Shown piece by piece: positions 50,641-59,719 of a stretch of 64,000 bases of DNA (positions are counted from its first letter, which is position 1; each line of letters starts with the position of its first letter). A model generated the notes under the pieces. It ran no database searches. It was not told where the DNA came from and worked only from the letters and a program-made list of their open reading frames with translations. This DNA is from DATLGB01 sp964242305 (GTDB taxonomy: Bacteria > Actinomycetota > Thermoleophilia > Solirubrobacterales > Solirubrobacteraceae). The stretch lies in NCBI GenBank assembly GCA_964242305.1, contig CAXTBB010000016.1, positions 16,705 through 80,704 on the forward strand. Reading direction: 5' to 3'. A program made the position numbers and the translations under genes.

Positions 50641-53600
50641 GGGCTGCCGCGCTCCTCGTCCTCGCCGCGGCGGTGTTCGCGGTGGTGCTGTCGCTCCCGG
50701 GCGCGAGCCCCGGCGCCGACGCTCCCGCCCCCGTCCGGGCGCTCCCCGACCTCGGCGTCGCCGACCTGCAGACGACGCTGATCGGCGCCGCCCCCGACGC
50801 CGCCGTCCCCGAGATCTGGGGCCTGCGCACCGTGCGCGGCGTCACCCCGCCCCGCGTCGGGGGCGACACGCTCGCCTTCGGACCCGAGCGCAGCCGCGGC
50901 CAGCTGACCTTCGAGCGCTGGACCGCCGCCACCGGCTGGCAGATCGCTGCGACGCCCCAGGACGCCGACGGCAACGCGGTCAACGGACCGGACCCCAACC
51001 CGCTCGCCGAGCGCGTCACGGGCCACGGCGGCGTGCTGGTCATCGGGACCGACGGCACGGCGCCCAGCGTGATCGTCCGCGACCCCGGCGGGCCCTTCCG
51101 CGTCGTCCCCGGGCCGGGCCCCGGCGTCGTCGATCCGAGCGCCGGCGAGGAGCTGGCCGGCGACCGCGGCGCCGGTCGCGTGGCCGCGGGGGCGTTCGAG
51201 ACCGAGACCGGCGACCGGACGGGCGCCTACGTGGGCATCCTCGGTCCCGACCGCGAGCTCGCGGTGGCCCGCTACGACGGGGAGGCGTGGACGCGCGAGC
51301 CCATCGACGTCCCGGCCGGGCCCGACCCGTTCCGCATCCTCGCCATCGCGGCCACGACCGCCGGCGCCGGCTGGCTGCTCGCCGACGACGGCGCCGACGG
51401 CCTGGACCTGTTCCACCGCGAGGTGACCGGCGGCGCGCCGCGCTGGGTGCGGGTCGACCTCGGCCGGCGGACCGACGGCATCCAGCCGCTGGCCGGGCGC
51501 AGCGAGACGCTGAGCGCCGCGCCGGGCCTCGTCTGGATCGACGGCACGCGCGCGGGCGCCGACGTCAGCGTCCGCTACGACGGTGCCGCCAAGGCGGTCA
51601 CCGGCGTCTTCTGCGACACGGGCACCGGCTGCGACGCGCCGCTGGGCTTCCACTTCGCGCCGCGCTACGGCTATCGCTCCCAGCCGTTCGCCGACGGCTC
51701 GCGGATCGTGACCAACGTGATCGAGGGGGCCGGCGGGGAGCCCGCCGGCATCGGCAGCTACGCCTCGCTGACCGGCGACACCTGGAGCGTGCTGCCCGGC
51801 GGCGGGCTCCCGTTCCGCCCCAGCGGCGCCTTCCTCGCCCCCGACCAGGGCTTCCTCGAGGGACCCGTGAAGATCGGCCGCGACGCCCCTCCGACGCATC
51901 TGCGGCGCTGGCCGGTCGCCCTCCGCGCGCCGCTGACTGCGGTCGTCGGGGAGCCCGGGAAGCCGATCGCCGCCCCCGACAGCAAGGCGCTCGCCGTCGG
52001 CGCCGACGGCGGCGTGGAGCGCTACACGCCCGGAGTCGGCTGGCAGCGCGAGTTCCTGCTCACCTCCACGGGCGCGGTCACGGCGCCGCTGCTGCGCGGG
52101 GTGGCGTGGCCGGAGGCGCGGCGCGCGCACGCAGTCGGCGACCTCGGCGCCATGTGGCTATGGCAGGCCGAGACCAACCTGTGGGAGCGCGACCCCGCGG
52201 CGCCGCCCGGCTTCGTCGGCAACCTGCTCGGCGTCGCCTTCGACCCCGCCGACGCCAGTCGCGGCTTCGCCGTCGGTCGAGAGGGCGTCCTGTTCGCCTA
52301 CGACAAGACCTGGACGCAGGTCGCGCTCCCGGTCGCGGACGCCTCGGCGGACTTCACGAGCGTTGCCTTCGCCGGCCGCGAGGCGCTGGTGGCGGGCGGG
52401 CCGGACCTGCTCGTCTCCGACGGGCCGGGCGTCGCGTTCCATCCCGACACGGGTGCCGCGGCGCTGCTGGCGAAGCTCGGTGCCACCCCGCCGCGCCTGA
52501 CCGTCGTCGCCGGCCTGCCCGACGGCGGGGCCGTCGCCGCGGGCCGCAACGTCGTCATCGAGCGCGACGGGCCCGACGCCCCCTGGCACTTCGCCGCCCA
52601 GCCCCTGGTCGAGTCCTCCCCCGTGGCGGCGGCCGCGTTCCGCGACGGCGGCGAGGTGCGGGCGGTGCTATCGATCAGCCCGCGGATCGGCTACCCGATC
52701 GACGAGGCGCTGCCCGAGACCGATCCGTCGCTGCCCCAGCCGCTGGTGCCGCCCTACGCGCTGCCCGGCGACGGGTACCTGGTCCGCCAGACCGCCGACG
52801 GCTGGCGCGACGAGCAGCGCACCGCCTACAACGCCAGCGCGACCGACCGGCCGCTCAAGACCGATCCCACGCTGGCGCTGCTGCTGGGCGCGGACGGCCA
52901 GGGCTGGGCGGTCGGGGGCTGGAGCGGGGAGTCGGACTCCGCCGGCCGGGGCTCCTCGGGCCGGGGCGGCAGCGCCAAGCAGGACCGCAGCCGCGTGCAG
53001 ACCGCCGCCGTCCAGCGCTACTTCGACACGCCCGCGGGGGACCTCGCCCCGACCGCGGCCGCGGAGGCGGCGCCGGCTCTCGACGGGTCCGGGATCGTGC
53101 GTTTCGCGGTCGCCGGCCACGCGCAGTGCGAGGCGCCCTGCGCGGCCTACCGGGACCGCAGCCTGGCCCCGGACGTGACCCTGAGCACCGCCGTCAGCCG
53201 CGTCGCCGCCCTGCGCGCCAAGCCGGGCGGGCCCCGCTTCATGCTCTACACAGGCGGCCGCCTGCCGGCCGGCGCCGGCCCGACCGACGCCGAGGAGTCC
53301 AACCGCCTGGGCGAGCTGCTCGGCTCGGCCGACGTCCCCGTCTACCCGGCGCTGGCGGAGGCCGACAGCGAGGGCTCCGGGCCGGCGGCGTTCCTCTCGG
53401 CGCTGGCCGACTTCCCCGCCCCGTTCGGCACCGGTGCGGCGCCGGCGGGGATCGAGTCGACCTCCACCGCCGCCGCGGCCGACTCCAGCGCGCGCAGCCA
53501 CTACGCCTTCGACTCGGCCGGGGACGGCGGCACGGTGCGGGTGATCGTGATCGACAACTCGCGCGGGTCGCTGGCGGCCTCCGATCCCTACCAGGTGCCG

Positions 53601-55010
53601 GCGGAGCCCCAGCTCCCGTGGCTGAAGGCGCAGCTCGACGCGGCCCGCGGGCGCGGCGTCCCGGCCGTCGTCATGGGCAGCCGCGACCTCAACCCGCGCG
53701 CCACCCCCAAGCTCAACGTCGCCTCGGACGGGGACGAGGTCGCCAACGTCCTGCTCGCCGGCGGCGCCTCGGCGTACTTCTACGACCGCCCGGAGGAGAA
53801 CCGCACGGGCGCCGTCCCGGCCGGCGCCGCGCAGACGCTGCCGACCTTCGGCACGGGGACGCTCGGCTACCGCTCGCCCGTCGCCGACGCCGACACCGAG
53901 CCCGACGCGCGCTTCGGCGACACGGCCTACCTGCTGGCGGAGGTCAACGTGTCCGGGCGTGACCCGGCCACCAACCGCGCCCCCGTCGCGGTGCGCGCGC
54001 TGCCGGTGATCGACGACCTCTCGCTGCAGCCCGTCGACGGCACGCTGCTGCGCCGCTCCAGGCCGTCGCTGTTCCAGGGCATCGGACGCCGGCCCGAGTC
54101 CGGCGACCGCTGGGGGCCGATCGCCGGCGGGACGCCGGACCCGCCCGGCGGCGATCCCTACGTCTCCTTCCCGGCGGCGCCCTGCACGACGGCCGGTTGC
54201 ACCACGCGCATCGCCCCCGAGTACACGTTCACGTCCTCCGACAAGGACATCGGGGACTTCGTCCGCCAGGACCCGGCCTCGACCAACCTGCGCAAGCCGC
54301 TGATCGGCCCCGACGACAAGGTCATCCCCGACGCCGCCAGCGGGCTCTTCTGCCCGTACAACGCCGGCACCACCACGGTCACGATCGCCGCCGGCGGCCT
54401 CAGCTACTCGACCCAGGTGACCGTGCAGAAGGGCAGCGTCCAGCGGCCGTGCGGCACCGTGCCGCTGGATCCCTCGCGGTTCACCAACGCGGCCCAGAAC
54501 CCCGTCGTCGCGCCCGCGCCCGCCCCGGCGCCCGCGCCCGCCGGTGACGGCCCGCCGCCGACCCCGCTCGTGCCGCCGCCCCCCGCCGCGGTCCCACCCG
54601 CCAAGGTCGTCCCCAAGGCCAAGCCCAAGCCACCGGCGCCGCGGCCGGCGGCGCCCGGCCTGCCGCCGCTCACCTCGCTGGTCCCGCCGACGCCCGACAA
54701 CACCGCTCGCACGCCGACGCAGCCGCCGCCCCCGGCCGGTGGCTTCGCGCGGCCGATCCCGCCCGGTGGCGCGACCATCCGCGTCATGGAGGAGAAGCGC
54801 GAGGAGGAGGCCGCGCCCGAGTCCTCGTCGGCCGCCTCGGCCTACCACCCCGACGAGCACGGTCCCGTCGCGCCCTACTTCGCCGGCCTGGCCGCCATCG
54901 CCGCCCTGGCCGGCGCGAGCCTGACGCTCGGCGCCCGCCGCCGCGACCGGCGGGTCGACGTGGCCGTCGCCGCCGCCCGTCCCACCCGCACCCACCGGAG
55001 GTACCGATGA
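50637..55010 (+). CDS. Giant surface protein with propeller region, degenerate phosphoesterase-like domain and C-terminal anchor
   Basis: A 1457-residue exported protein starting at GTG 50637 (GTGA overlap). After a signal peptide, about 780 residues of repeated blades follow (AFGPERSRGQLTFERWTAA, GWLLADDGADGLDLF, VGREGVLFAYDKTWTQV). From about residue 810 a domain resembles calcineurin-like phosphoesterases in layout: RFAVAGHAQCEAP, RFMLYTGGRLPAG, VRVIVIDNSRGSL, PQLPWLKAQLDAARGRG and AVVMGSRDLNP. However, the metal ligands (DxH, GNH, HxH) are not seen, so it is probably inactive. A Pro-rich stretch and a C-terminal membrane helix (YFAGLAAIAALAGASLTLGA) followed by Arg anchor it; there is no LPXTG. 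Function unknown. Confidence 0.7.
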   Translation: MRAAALLVLAAAVFAVVLSLPGASPGADAPAPVRALPDLGVADLQTTLIGAAPDAAVPEIWGLRTVRGVTPPRVGGDTLAFGPERSRGQLTFERWTAATGWQIAATPQDADGNAVNGPDPNPLAERVTGHGGVLVIGTDGTAPSVIVRDPGGPFRVVPGPGPGVVDPSAGEELAGDRGAGRVAAGAFETETGDRTGAYVGILGPDRELAVARYDGEAWTREPIDVPAGPDPFRILAIAATTAGAGWLLADDGADGLDLFHREVTGGAPRWVRVDLGRRTDGIQPLAGRSETLSAAPGLVWIDGTRAGADVSVRYDGAAKAVTGVFCDTGTGCDAPLGFHFAPRYGYRSQPFADGSRIVTNVIEGAGGEPAGIGSYASLTGDTWSVLPGGGLPFRPSGAFLAPDQGFLEGPVKIGRDAPPTHLRRWPVALRAPLTAVVGEPGKPIAAPDSKALAVGADGGVERYTPGVGWQREFLLTSTGAVTAPLLRGVAWPEARRAHAVGDLGAMWLWQAETNLWERDPAAPPGFVGNLLGVAFDPADASRGFAVGREGVLFAYDKTWTQVALPVADASADFTSVAFAGREALVAGGPDLLVSDGPGVAFHPDTGAAALLAKLGATPPRLTVVAGLPDGGAVAAGRNVVIERDGPDAPWHFAAQPLVESSPVAAAAFRDGGEVRAVLSISPRIGYPIDEALPETDPSLPQPLVPPYALPGDGYLVRQTADGWRDEQRTAYNASATDRPLKTDPTLALLLGADGQGWAVGGWSGESDSAGRGSSGRGGSAKQDRSRVQTAAVQRYFDTPAGDLAPTAAAEAAPALDGSGIVRFAVAGHAQCEAPCAAYRDRSLAPDVTLSTAVSRVAALRAKPGGPRFMLYTGGRLPAGAGPTDAEESNRLGELLGSADVPVYPALAEADSEGSGPAAFLSALADFPAPFGTGAAPAGIESTSTAAAADSSARSHYAFDSAGDGGTVRVIVIDNSRGSLAASDPYQVPAEPQLPWLKAQLDAARGRGVPAVVMGSRDLNPRATPKLNVASDGDEVANVLLAGGASAYFYDRPEENRTGAVPAGAAQTLPTFGTGTLGYRSPVADADTEPDARFGDTAYLLAEVNVSGRDPATNRAPVAVRALPVIDDLSLQPVDGTLLRRSRPSLFQGIGRRPESGDRWGPIAGGTPDPPGGDPYVSFPAAPCTTAGCTTRIAPEYTFTSSDKDIGDFVRQDPASTNLRKPLIGPDDKVIPDAASGLFCPYNAGTTTVTIAAGGLSYSTQVTVQKGSVQRPCGTVPLDPSRFTNAAQNPVVAPAPAPAPAPAGDGPPPTPLVPPPPAAVPPAKVVPKAKPKPPAPRPAAPGLPPLTSLVPPTPDNTARTPTQPPPPAGGFARPIPPGGATIRVMEEKREEEAAPESSSAASAYHPDEHGPVAPYFAGLAAIAALAGASLTLGARRRDRRVDVAVAAARPTRTHRRYR

Positions 55011-55774
55011 TCCGCCGCCTGCACCACCTGTCCGGCCCGGCCGGGCTGCTCGTGTCCCTGATCGCCCTGGCCGTCGCGCTGGGCGGCACCGCGCTAGCCG
55101 CCCGCGACGCCGGCCGGCCCGCCAAGACGCGCGGGCACCTCGTGCGCCTGGACCGCAACGGGCGCATTCCCGCCAAGCTGCTGCCGACGGTGCCCAAGGC
55201 GCGCACGGCAGCACGCGTCGGCGGCCAGACCGGCGACGACCTGACCGGCAAGTGCGCGCCGACCAGCGTCGACCTCGGCTCGTGGTGCCTGCAGGCCAGC
55301 CCGTACCCGTTCCCGCCCGAGGACGCCGGCAAGAACACGTACTTCTACGCCACGCAGAAGTGCGTCGAGGCCGGCGGCTGGCTGCCCACCGCCGCGCAGC
55401 TCATCGGCGCGGCCGACCGGGTCAAGCTGGCCGGCACGCTCGACGACGACGAGCTCACCGCGTCCATCGACACGGACGCCACCGACGGCCTGAAGGACCG
55501 CCGCGAGATGTCGGCCACGCTGGTCACCACGCAGGCGGGATCCAGCGCGGCGGGCTCGGAGGGCGTGAGCGACAAATCCAAGGGCGACCCGAAGGCGGGC
55601 GAGCCGGATCCCGTCGCCTTCCCGGCCAACCCGTCGCCGGAGACGCTGCAGTACGTGACGGTCTACGACAACGGCAACGAGGGCGGCTTCGCCGGCTCCA
55701 AGCCCGTCGGCCAGCCCGAGAACTTCCGCTGCGGCTTCGACAAGCAGCAGGGCGACCTCTCCGACGAGGGCTGA
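55007..55774 (+). CDS. Membrane-anchored or secreted protein of unknown function
   Basis: A 255-residue protein with an N-terminal hydrophobic signal/anchor (LLVSLIALAVALGGTALA), a form common in actinobacterial secreted proteins of this group. A basic RIPAKLLPT stretch follows, then a Cys-containing domain (CAPTSVDLGSWCLQASPYPF, KCVEAGGWLPTAAQLIGA) that resembles sequences in C-type-lectin-like or formylglycine-type folds, and a low-complexity tail. Start overlaps the giant protein stop (ATGA). Last gene of the 42980-55774 unit. Confidence 0.62.
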   Translation: MIRRLHHLSGPAGLLVSLIALAVALGGTALAARDAGRPAKTRGHLVRLDRNGRIPAKLLPTVPKARTAARVGGQTGDDLTGKCAPTSVDLGSWCLQASPYPFPPEDAGKNTYFYATQKCVEAGGWLPTAAQLIGAADRVKLAGTLDDDELTASIDTDATDGLKDRREMSATLVTTQAGSSAAGSEGVSDKSKGDPKAGEPDPVAFPANPSPETLQYVTVYDNGNEGGFAGSKPVGQPENFRCGFDKQQGDLSDEG

Positions 55775-55886
55775 ATCTTCACAAGTCGCCGTCCGCTTCG
55801 CGCGACAGTCTGTGGTGCGCGATCCGCTTCGGGGTAAGGGTCCTCTCCTCCTCAACCCGCTCCGGACCGGGCCGCGCCTCACCTTC

Positions 55887-56582
55887 ATGGAGATCATCGC
55901 CCACAGAGGAGCCTCCGCCGACGCCCCCGAGCACACGTGGGGCGCGTACGACCTCGCGCTCGCGGACGGGGCGCACACGCTCGAGATCGACATCCGCCTG
56001 AGCGCGGACGAGCGCCTCACCGCCATCCACGACGCGACCCTGTGGCGGACGGCCCGCGACCCGCGCGCCGTGTCCGTGCTGACCCGGGACGACATCAAGG
56101 CGCTGCCCCGAGCCGTGCGGCCGCTGCGGCTGAGCAAGATCCTCGAGCGCTACGAGGGCCGCTGCCGGTTCCTGCTCGACCTCAAGGAGCCGACGCCGGT
56201 CATGGAGCGCCGGCTCTTCCGGCTGCTGCGCGACTTCGGGCTGGGCGACGCCGTCGTCGTCCAGTCGCTCGACGAGGCGTCGCTGCGGCGCCTGGCCCGC
56301 CGCGGGCTCGCCGTCGCGCCGCTGCACGAGCGCCGGCCGGGGGACCGTGCGCTGGACCGCGCCCGCGATCTCGGCGCGAGCGGTGTCGGCGTCCGCGCGC
56401 GCCACGTCACCGCGGAGCTCGTCACGGCGGCCGCGAACCGCGGCCTGGCCGTGCGCGCGTGGACCGTCAACGACCCCGCCGACGCGGTCGCGCTGGCGCG
56501 CCTCGGGGTCGACGGCCTGATCACGGACGCGCCCGGCGTGGTGCGCCTGGCGCTGGCCGAGCCGGCCACCGCCGCCGCCTGA
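55887..56582 (+). CDS. Glycerophosphodiester phosphodiesterase
   Basis: A 231-residue GDPD-family enzyme that hydrolyses glycerophosphodiesters from phospholipid turnover to glycerol-3-phosphate and an alcohol. The catalytic start is IAHRGASADAPEHTWGAYDL; metal ligands are in TLEIDIRLSADERLTAIHDA. The TIM-barrel end reads VRAWTVNDPADAVALARLGV, then DGLITDAP. No signal peptide, so cytoplasmic. The ATG at 55887 fits the family; the longer frame from 55812 does not. The 112-bp gap before it has one possible PHO half-site (TTCACAAG at 55778), not enough to call. Confidence 0.9.
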   Translation: MEIIAHRGASADAPEHTWGAYDLALADGAHTLEIDIRLSADERLTAIHDATLWRTARDPRAVSVLTRDDIKALPRAVRPLRLSKILERYEGRCRFLLDLKEPTPVMERRLFRLLRDFGLGDAVVVQSLDEASLRRLARRGLAVAPLHERRPGDRALDRARDLGASGVGVRARHVTAELVTAAANRGLAVRAWTVNDPADAVALARLGVDGLITDAPGVVRLALAEPATAAA

Positions 56583-56621
56583 GCCGCCGCCGGCCCGACG
56601 GCGACCGGTGCCGTCCGAGCG

Positions 56622-58178
56622 TCAGCCGGCCCGGCGGATGCGATCCAGCGGACCGGCCGCCACCGTGCCCGCGGCCGCGAAGTAGTCCGCCAGCGCGTCG
56701 ACGTCGAGCGGGCCACGGGCCTCGTCGTCGCCGGCCCGCGCGGCGGAGAAGCCGTCGCCGCCGGCGGCGAGGAAGTCGTTGAGGGTGACCCGGACCCGTG
56801 CGTCTGCGGCGAGCGGGTGGCCGTCCAGACTCAGCTCCGTCGCCCGGTCGCCCGCCGGCCGGTCGCCGTCGTACCGGTAGGCGAAGCCGCGCGAGACCTG
56901 GAGCAGCTTGTCCTGGCCGGGCGCCGGGTTGTCGAACTGCTGCTCGAGGATGGCGTCCAGCTGCGCGCCGGTGAGCGTCCGCGTGACCAGCCGCGACCCG
57001 AACGGCTGCACCGCGAACAGCTCGCCGTAGGTGACCGGGCCGGCCGTGACCGTGCCGCGGATGTTGCCCGGGTTCATCAGGGCCAGGTCGGAGCCGCCCG
57101 CGGCCCGCTGCGCGTCCGCCACCACGTCGCCCAGCCGGGACTCGCCGGCCGCGTTGGGCGTGCGTGAGAGGGTGGACGCCGCGGCGCCGGTGGGGCGCCC
57201 GGCGACGGCCTGCGCGCGGCGGCGGGCGCGCGCGACGATGGCAGCGACCCTGGGATCGGGCGGCGCGTCGCGGGTGGCCACCACGTTGTGGGCGTTGACG
57301 GCCCGGACCCGGCCGTGAGCGAAGGCGACGTCGAGCTCGGTGATCATGCGCCCGTAGGAGGACGCCGAGGTCACCAGCAGGCCGCCGATGCGGCAGACGT
57401 ACGCGTCGTGCGTGTGCCCGGAGATGACGGCGTCGACCCCGTGGAGGCGCTCGGCGATCCCGGTGATCGGCCCCTGGAGGTTGTCGCAGCCGTCCGGGTC
57501 AGCGCCTGCCTGCAGCCCGCCCTCGTGGACGAGCGCGAGCACCGCGTCGGCGCCCCGCCGGCGCAGGTCGCGCGCCGCGGCGTTGATGGTGACCGCCTCG
57601 TCGGCGAAGGTCAGCCCGTCCGTGGCTCCCGGTCGCACGACGCTCGGCGTGTCCTGCAGGGTGACGCCGACGACACCGATCGCGTGCCGGCCCGCCCGCA
57701 GCAGCCGCGTGCCCGGCAGCAGCGGCGCGCCCGCCCGGCGGACGTTGGCGGCCAGGTAGCTGAAGTGGGCCCGGCGGGCGAGGGCCAGCAGCGCGTCCGG
57801 GCCGTCGTCGAGCTCGTGGTTGCCGATCGCCGAGACCTGCAGGCCCATGGCGTCGAGCGCGTCGATCGTCGGCCGGTCCCCGTCGTCCGCGGACTCCAGC
57901 GGGCTCGCGCCGACCAGGTCACCCGCCCCGACGGTGAGCGACACCGGGTGCCCGCGGCGCAGGCGCCGGAGGTGCGTGGCCAGCACCGCGGCGCCGCCGG
58001 CGGGCACCGATCCGATGCGCCCGTCCGCGCCCGCAGGCGGCTCCAGGTTGCCGTGGAAGTCGTTGATGGCCAGCACCTGGACGTGCTGGCGCCGCTGCGG
58101 CGGGTCCGTCGCGGTGGCGGGGTTGCCGACGGTCGAGAGGACCATGGTGGTGCCGCCGATGAGCAGTGAGCGTCGCAT
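56622..58178 (-). CDS. Secreted 5'-nucleotidase/UshA-family phosphatase
   Basis: A 518-residue two-domain enzyme that releases phosphate from extracellular nucleotides. The metallophosphoesterase domain has LAINDFHGNLEPP, GAGDLVGASPLES, AIGNHELDDG and ISGHTHDAYV, all metal ligands intact. The C-terminal 5'-nucleotidase domain has LMNPGNIRGTVTAGPVTYGE, FAVQPFGSRLVTRTLTGAQL and VTLNDFLAAGGDGF. An N-terminal Arg-rich signal suggests export. The ATG at 58178 follows a GTG at 58181; either could be used. A two-unit PHO-like repeat lies upstream. Confidence 0.92.
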   Translation of the reverse strand: MRRSLLIGGTTMVLSTVGNPATATDPPQRRQHVQVLAINDFHGNLEPPAGADGRIGSVPAGGAAVLATHLRRLRRGHPVSLTVGAGDLVGASPLESADDGDRPTIDALDAMGLQVSAIGNHELDDGPDALLALARRAHFSYLAANVRRAGAPLLPGTRLLRAGRHAIGVVGVTLQDTPSVVRPGATDGLTFADEAVTINAAARDLRRRGADAVLALVHEGGLQAGADPDGCDNLQGPITGIAERLHGVDAVISGHTHDAYVCRIGGLLVTSASSYGRMITELDVAFAHGRVRAVNAHNVVATRDAPPDPRVAAIVARARRRAQAVAGRPTGAAASTLSRTPNAAGESRLGDVVADAQRAAGGSDLALMNPGNIRGTVTAGPVTYGELFAVQPFGSRLVTRTLTGAQLDAILEQQFDNPAPGQDKLLQVSRGFAYRYDGDRPAGDRATELSLDGHPLAADARVRVTLNDFLAAGGDGFSAARAGDDEARGPLDVDALADYFAAAGTVAAGPLDRIRRAG

Positions 58179-58208
58179 CACCCGTGAGGCTCCCCATCAG
58201 CCGGAACC

Positions 58209-58224
58209 GTCCTGTTTCCAGGAC
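58209..58224. terminator. Hairpin between the two phosphatase genes
   Basis: GTCCTG and CAGGAC form a perfect six-base stem around a four-base loop (GAAA in minus-strand RNA), extended outward by GGAA/TTCC. It sits between the phosphoesterase stop (58244) and the 5'-nucleotidase start, and could be a weak terminator or attenuator. No T-tract follows. Confidence 0.4.
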
Positions 58225-58231
58225 GTTTCCC

Positions 58232-58253
58232 GTCACGGGATCGTCACAGGCGC
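58232..58253 (+). promoter_or_regulatory. Candidate two-unit PHO-like repeat
   Basis: CGTCACGGGAT and CGTCACAGGCG are 11-bp direct repeats with CAC at 58234 and 58245. The orientation is opposite to the 5'-nucleotidase gene downstream, as with the six-unit array. It overlaps the stop codon of the phosphoesterase gene. Confidence 0.35.
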
Positions 58254-59719
58254 CGGATGTGCCGCGTCCGGCGCGCGCTGGCGACGACCTCGCCCTCATG
58301 CACCGCACGGGCGACGAGCGTGTAGCGGCCGGGGCGCAGGACGACCCGCCGGCGCAGCCGTACGCGCAGCCGGCCACGGCCGTGGCGGATCAACCGGGCG
58401 GGGCCGCTGCTGCCGATCGTCCGCCCGCGGGAGCGCAGCCGCACCTGCACCGACGTGGTCAGCCGGTCGGTCCCGCGGAGGGCGAGCCGGACCCGGAGGT
58501 GGCGCAGCCGGTGCAGGCGCCGGGGCAGCCGGGAGCGCAGCCGGACGCGCAGCTTGCGCGATGTGCCCGTGGAGCCCATGTCGCCGGCCGGCAGCGCCGG
58601 AACGCCCGGGATCGTCCCACCCTGCGGGCGGTCATAGACGTCGGCGCCGAACGCGGGCAGCCCGTCCATGGCCGCGTAGCCCAGGTGCTCGCGGATGCCG
58701 AACAGGTCCTCCATCGAGCGCAGCAGGCTGTAGTGGTTGTAGGCCGTGTCGTTGACGGAGCCGGGCGTGATGTAGGGCGAGATCATCAGGGTGCCGATGC
58801 GCCCGCCGCCAGGCCCGAAGATGCCTGGCATCGGCGTGTTGAGCCCGGCGGGCTCGCCGCAGCACGCGCTTGCGTCCCCGATCGAGGACTCGTCGAGCGT
58901 GACGATGAGCAGCCCGTCCTCGCGGAAGGCCTTCGAGGCGGTGATGACCGGGACCCACTTGGCCAGGAACGCGTCGGCGGCGATCAGGTCGCCCTCCTTT
59001 GTCCCCTTCGCGTTGGTGCCGGCGCAGGGGGTCGCGTCGTGGCCGTCGTTGCACAGGTTGGGCGTGATCCAGGAGAAGTTTGGCGTCGTGGAGACCTTCT
59101 CGAGGTCGCTGGAGAGGGGCGGCAGCGGGACCACGTGCGCGGCGCAACGGCCGGGCGGGTCGAGGATGGAATGGAAGTAGACGAACGGGTTGTGGCGGGC
59201 GGCGTACTGGTCGTTCGCCGTGGCCGACTGCGTCGGGTCGCGCTGGCCGAGCGTGGGGGCGCCGCAGGTCGCGCTCTCGCGCGCCGGGTCGTTGCCCATG
59301 TCCTCCATGTAGCCCCGCCAGGTCAGGCCGCGCTGCTCGAGCTGGTCGACGAACGTCTTCGTGTTGGCGGGGTACACGCACCCCTGGCCGGCGACCTGGC
59401 CGTCCGTGCCCATGATCCCGGGGGTGACGTCCATGTAGTTCTGGCAGTCGGCCATCGTGTCGAGGTTGGGGGCCTGGCCGGAGATCTGGGTGATGTAGTT
59501 GTCCAGGCTGGCGTGTCCGGTGGCGTGGTACTGGGGGAGGACCTGCCCGATCGAGCGCAGCTGCGTCCACAGGTACGGGTGCTCGGCGTTGTTGAAGGTC
59601 TCGTCATAGGAGTGGTTCTCGAGCTGGATGAGCCAGACGTGCTTGATCGGCGGCAGCGCGTGTGCCGGTGCGGCGCCGAGCGCGAGAAGCGTTGCGGCGA
59701 GGACGAGCACGCGTCTCAT
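58244..59719 (-). CDS. Secreted phosphoesterase/phospholipase C-like protein (PF04185 family)
   Basis: A 491-residue exported enzyme of the family containing bacterial phospholipases C and acid phosphatases. The signal peptide (MRRVLVLAATLLALGAAPAH) is followed by HVWLIQLENHSYDETF, the family signature, and later LLIVTLDESS, IFGPGGGRIGTLMISPYI and NHYSLLRSMEDLFGI. About 95 C-terminal residues are an Arg-rich beta domain (RKLRVRLRSRLPRRLHRL). The ATG at 59719 overlaps the preceding stop, so it is cotranscribed with the longer phosphoesterase. Likely role: releasing phosphate from extracellular esters. Confidence 0.83.
   Translation of the reverse strand: MRRVLVLAATLLALGAAPAHALPPIKHVWLIQLENHSYDETFNNAEHPYLWTQLRSIGQVLPQYHATGHASLDNYITQISGQAPNLDTMADCQNYMDVTPGIMGTDGQVAGQGCVYPANTKTFVDQLEQRGLTWRGYMEDMGNDPARESATCGAPTLGQRDPTQSATANDQYAARHNPFVYFHSILDPPGRCAAHVVPLPPLSSDLEKVSTTPNFSWITPNLCNDGHDATPCAGTNAKGTKEGDLIAADAFLAKWVPVITASKAFREDGLLIVTLDESSIGDASACCGEPAGLNTPMPGIFGPGGGRIGTLMISPYITPGSVNDTAYNHYSLLRSMEDLFGIREHLGYAAMDGLPAFGADVYDRPQGGTIPGVPALPAGDMGSTGTSRKLRVRLRSRLPRRLHRLRHLRVRLALRGTDRLTTSVQVRLRSRGRTIGSSGPARLIRHGRGRLRVRLRRRVVLRPGRYTLVARAVHEGEVVASARRTRHIRRL

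Noticed and set aside
55775..55886. PHO box before the glycerophosphodiester phosphodiesterase gene
   Set aside because: Only one half-site (TTCACAAG) is seen; there is no second unit at 11-bp spacing.
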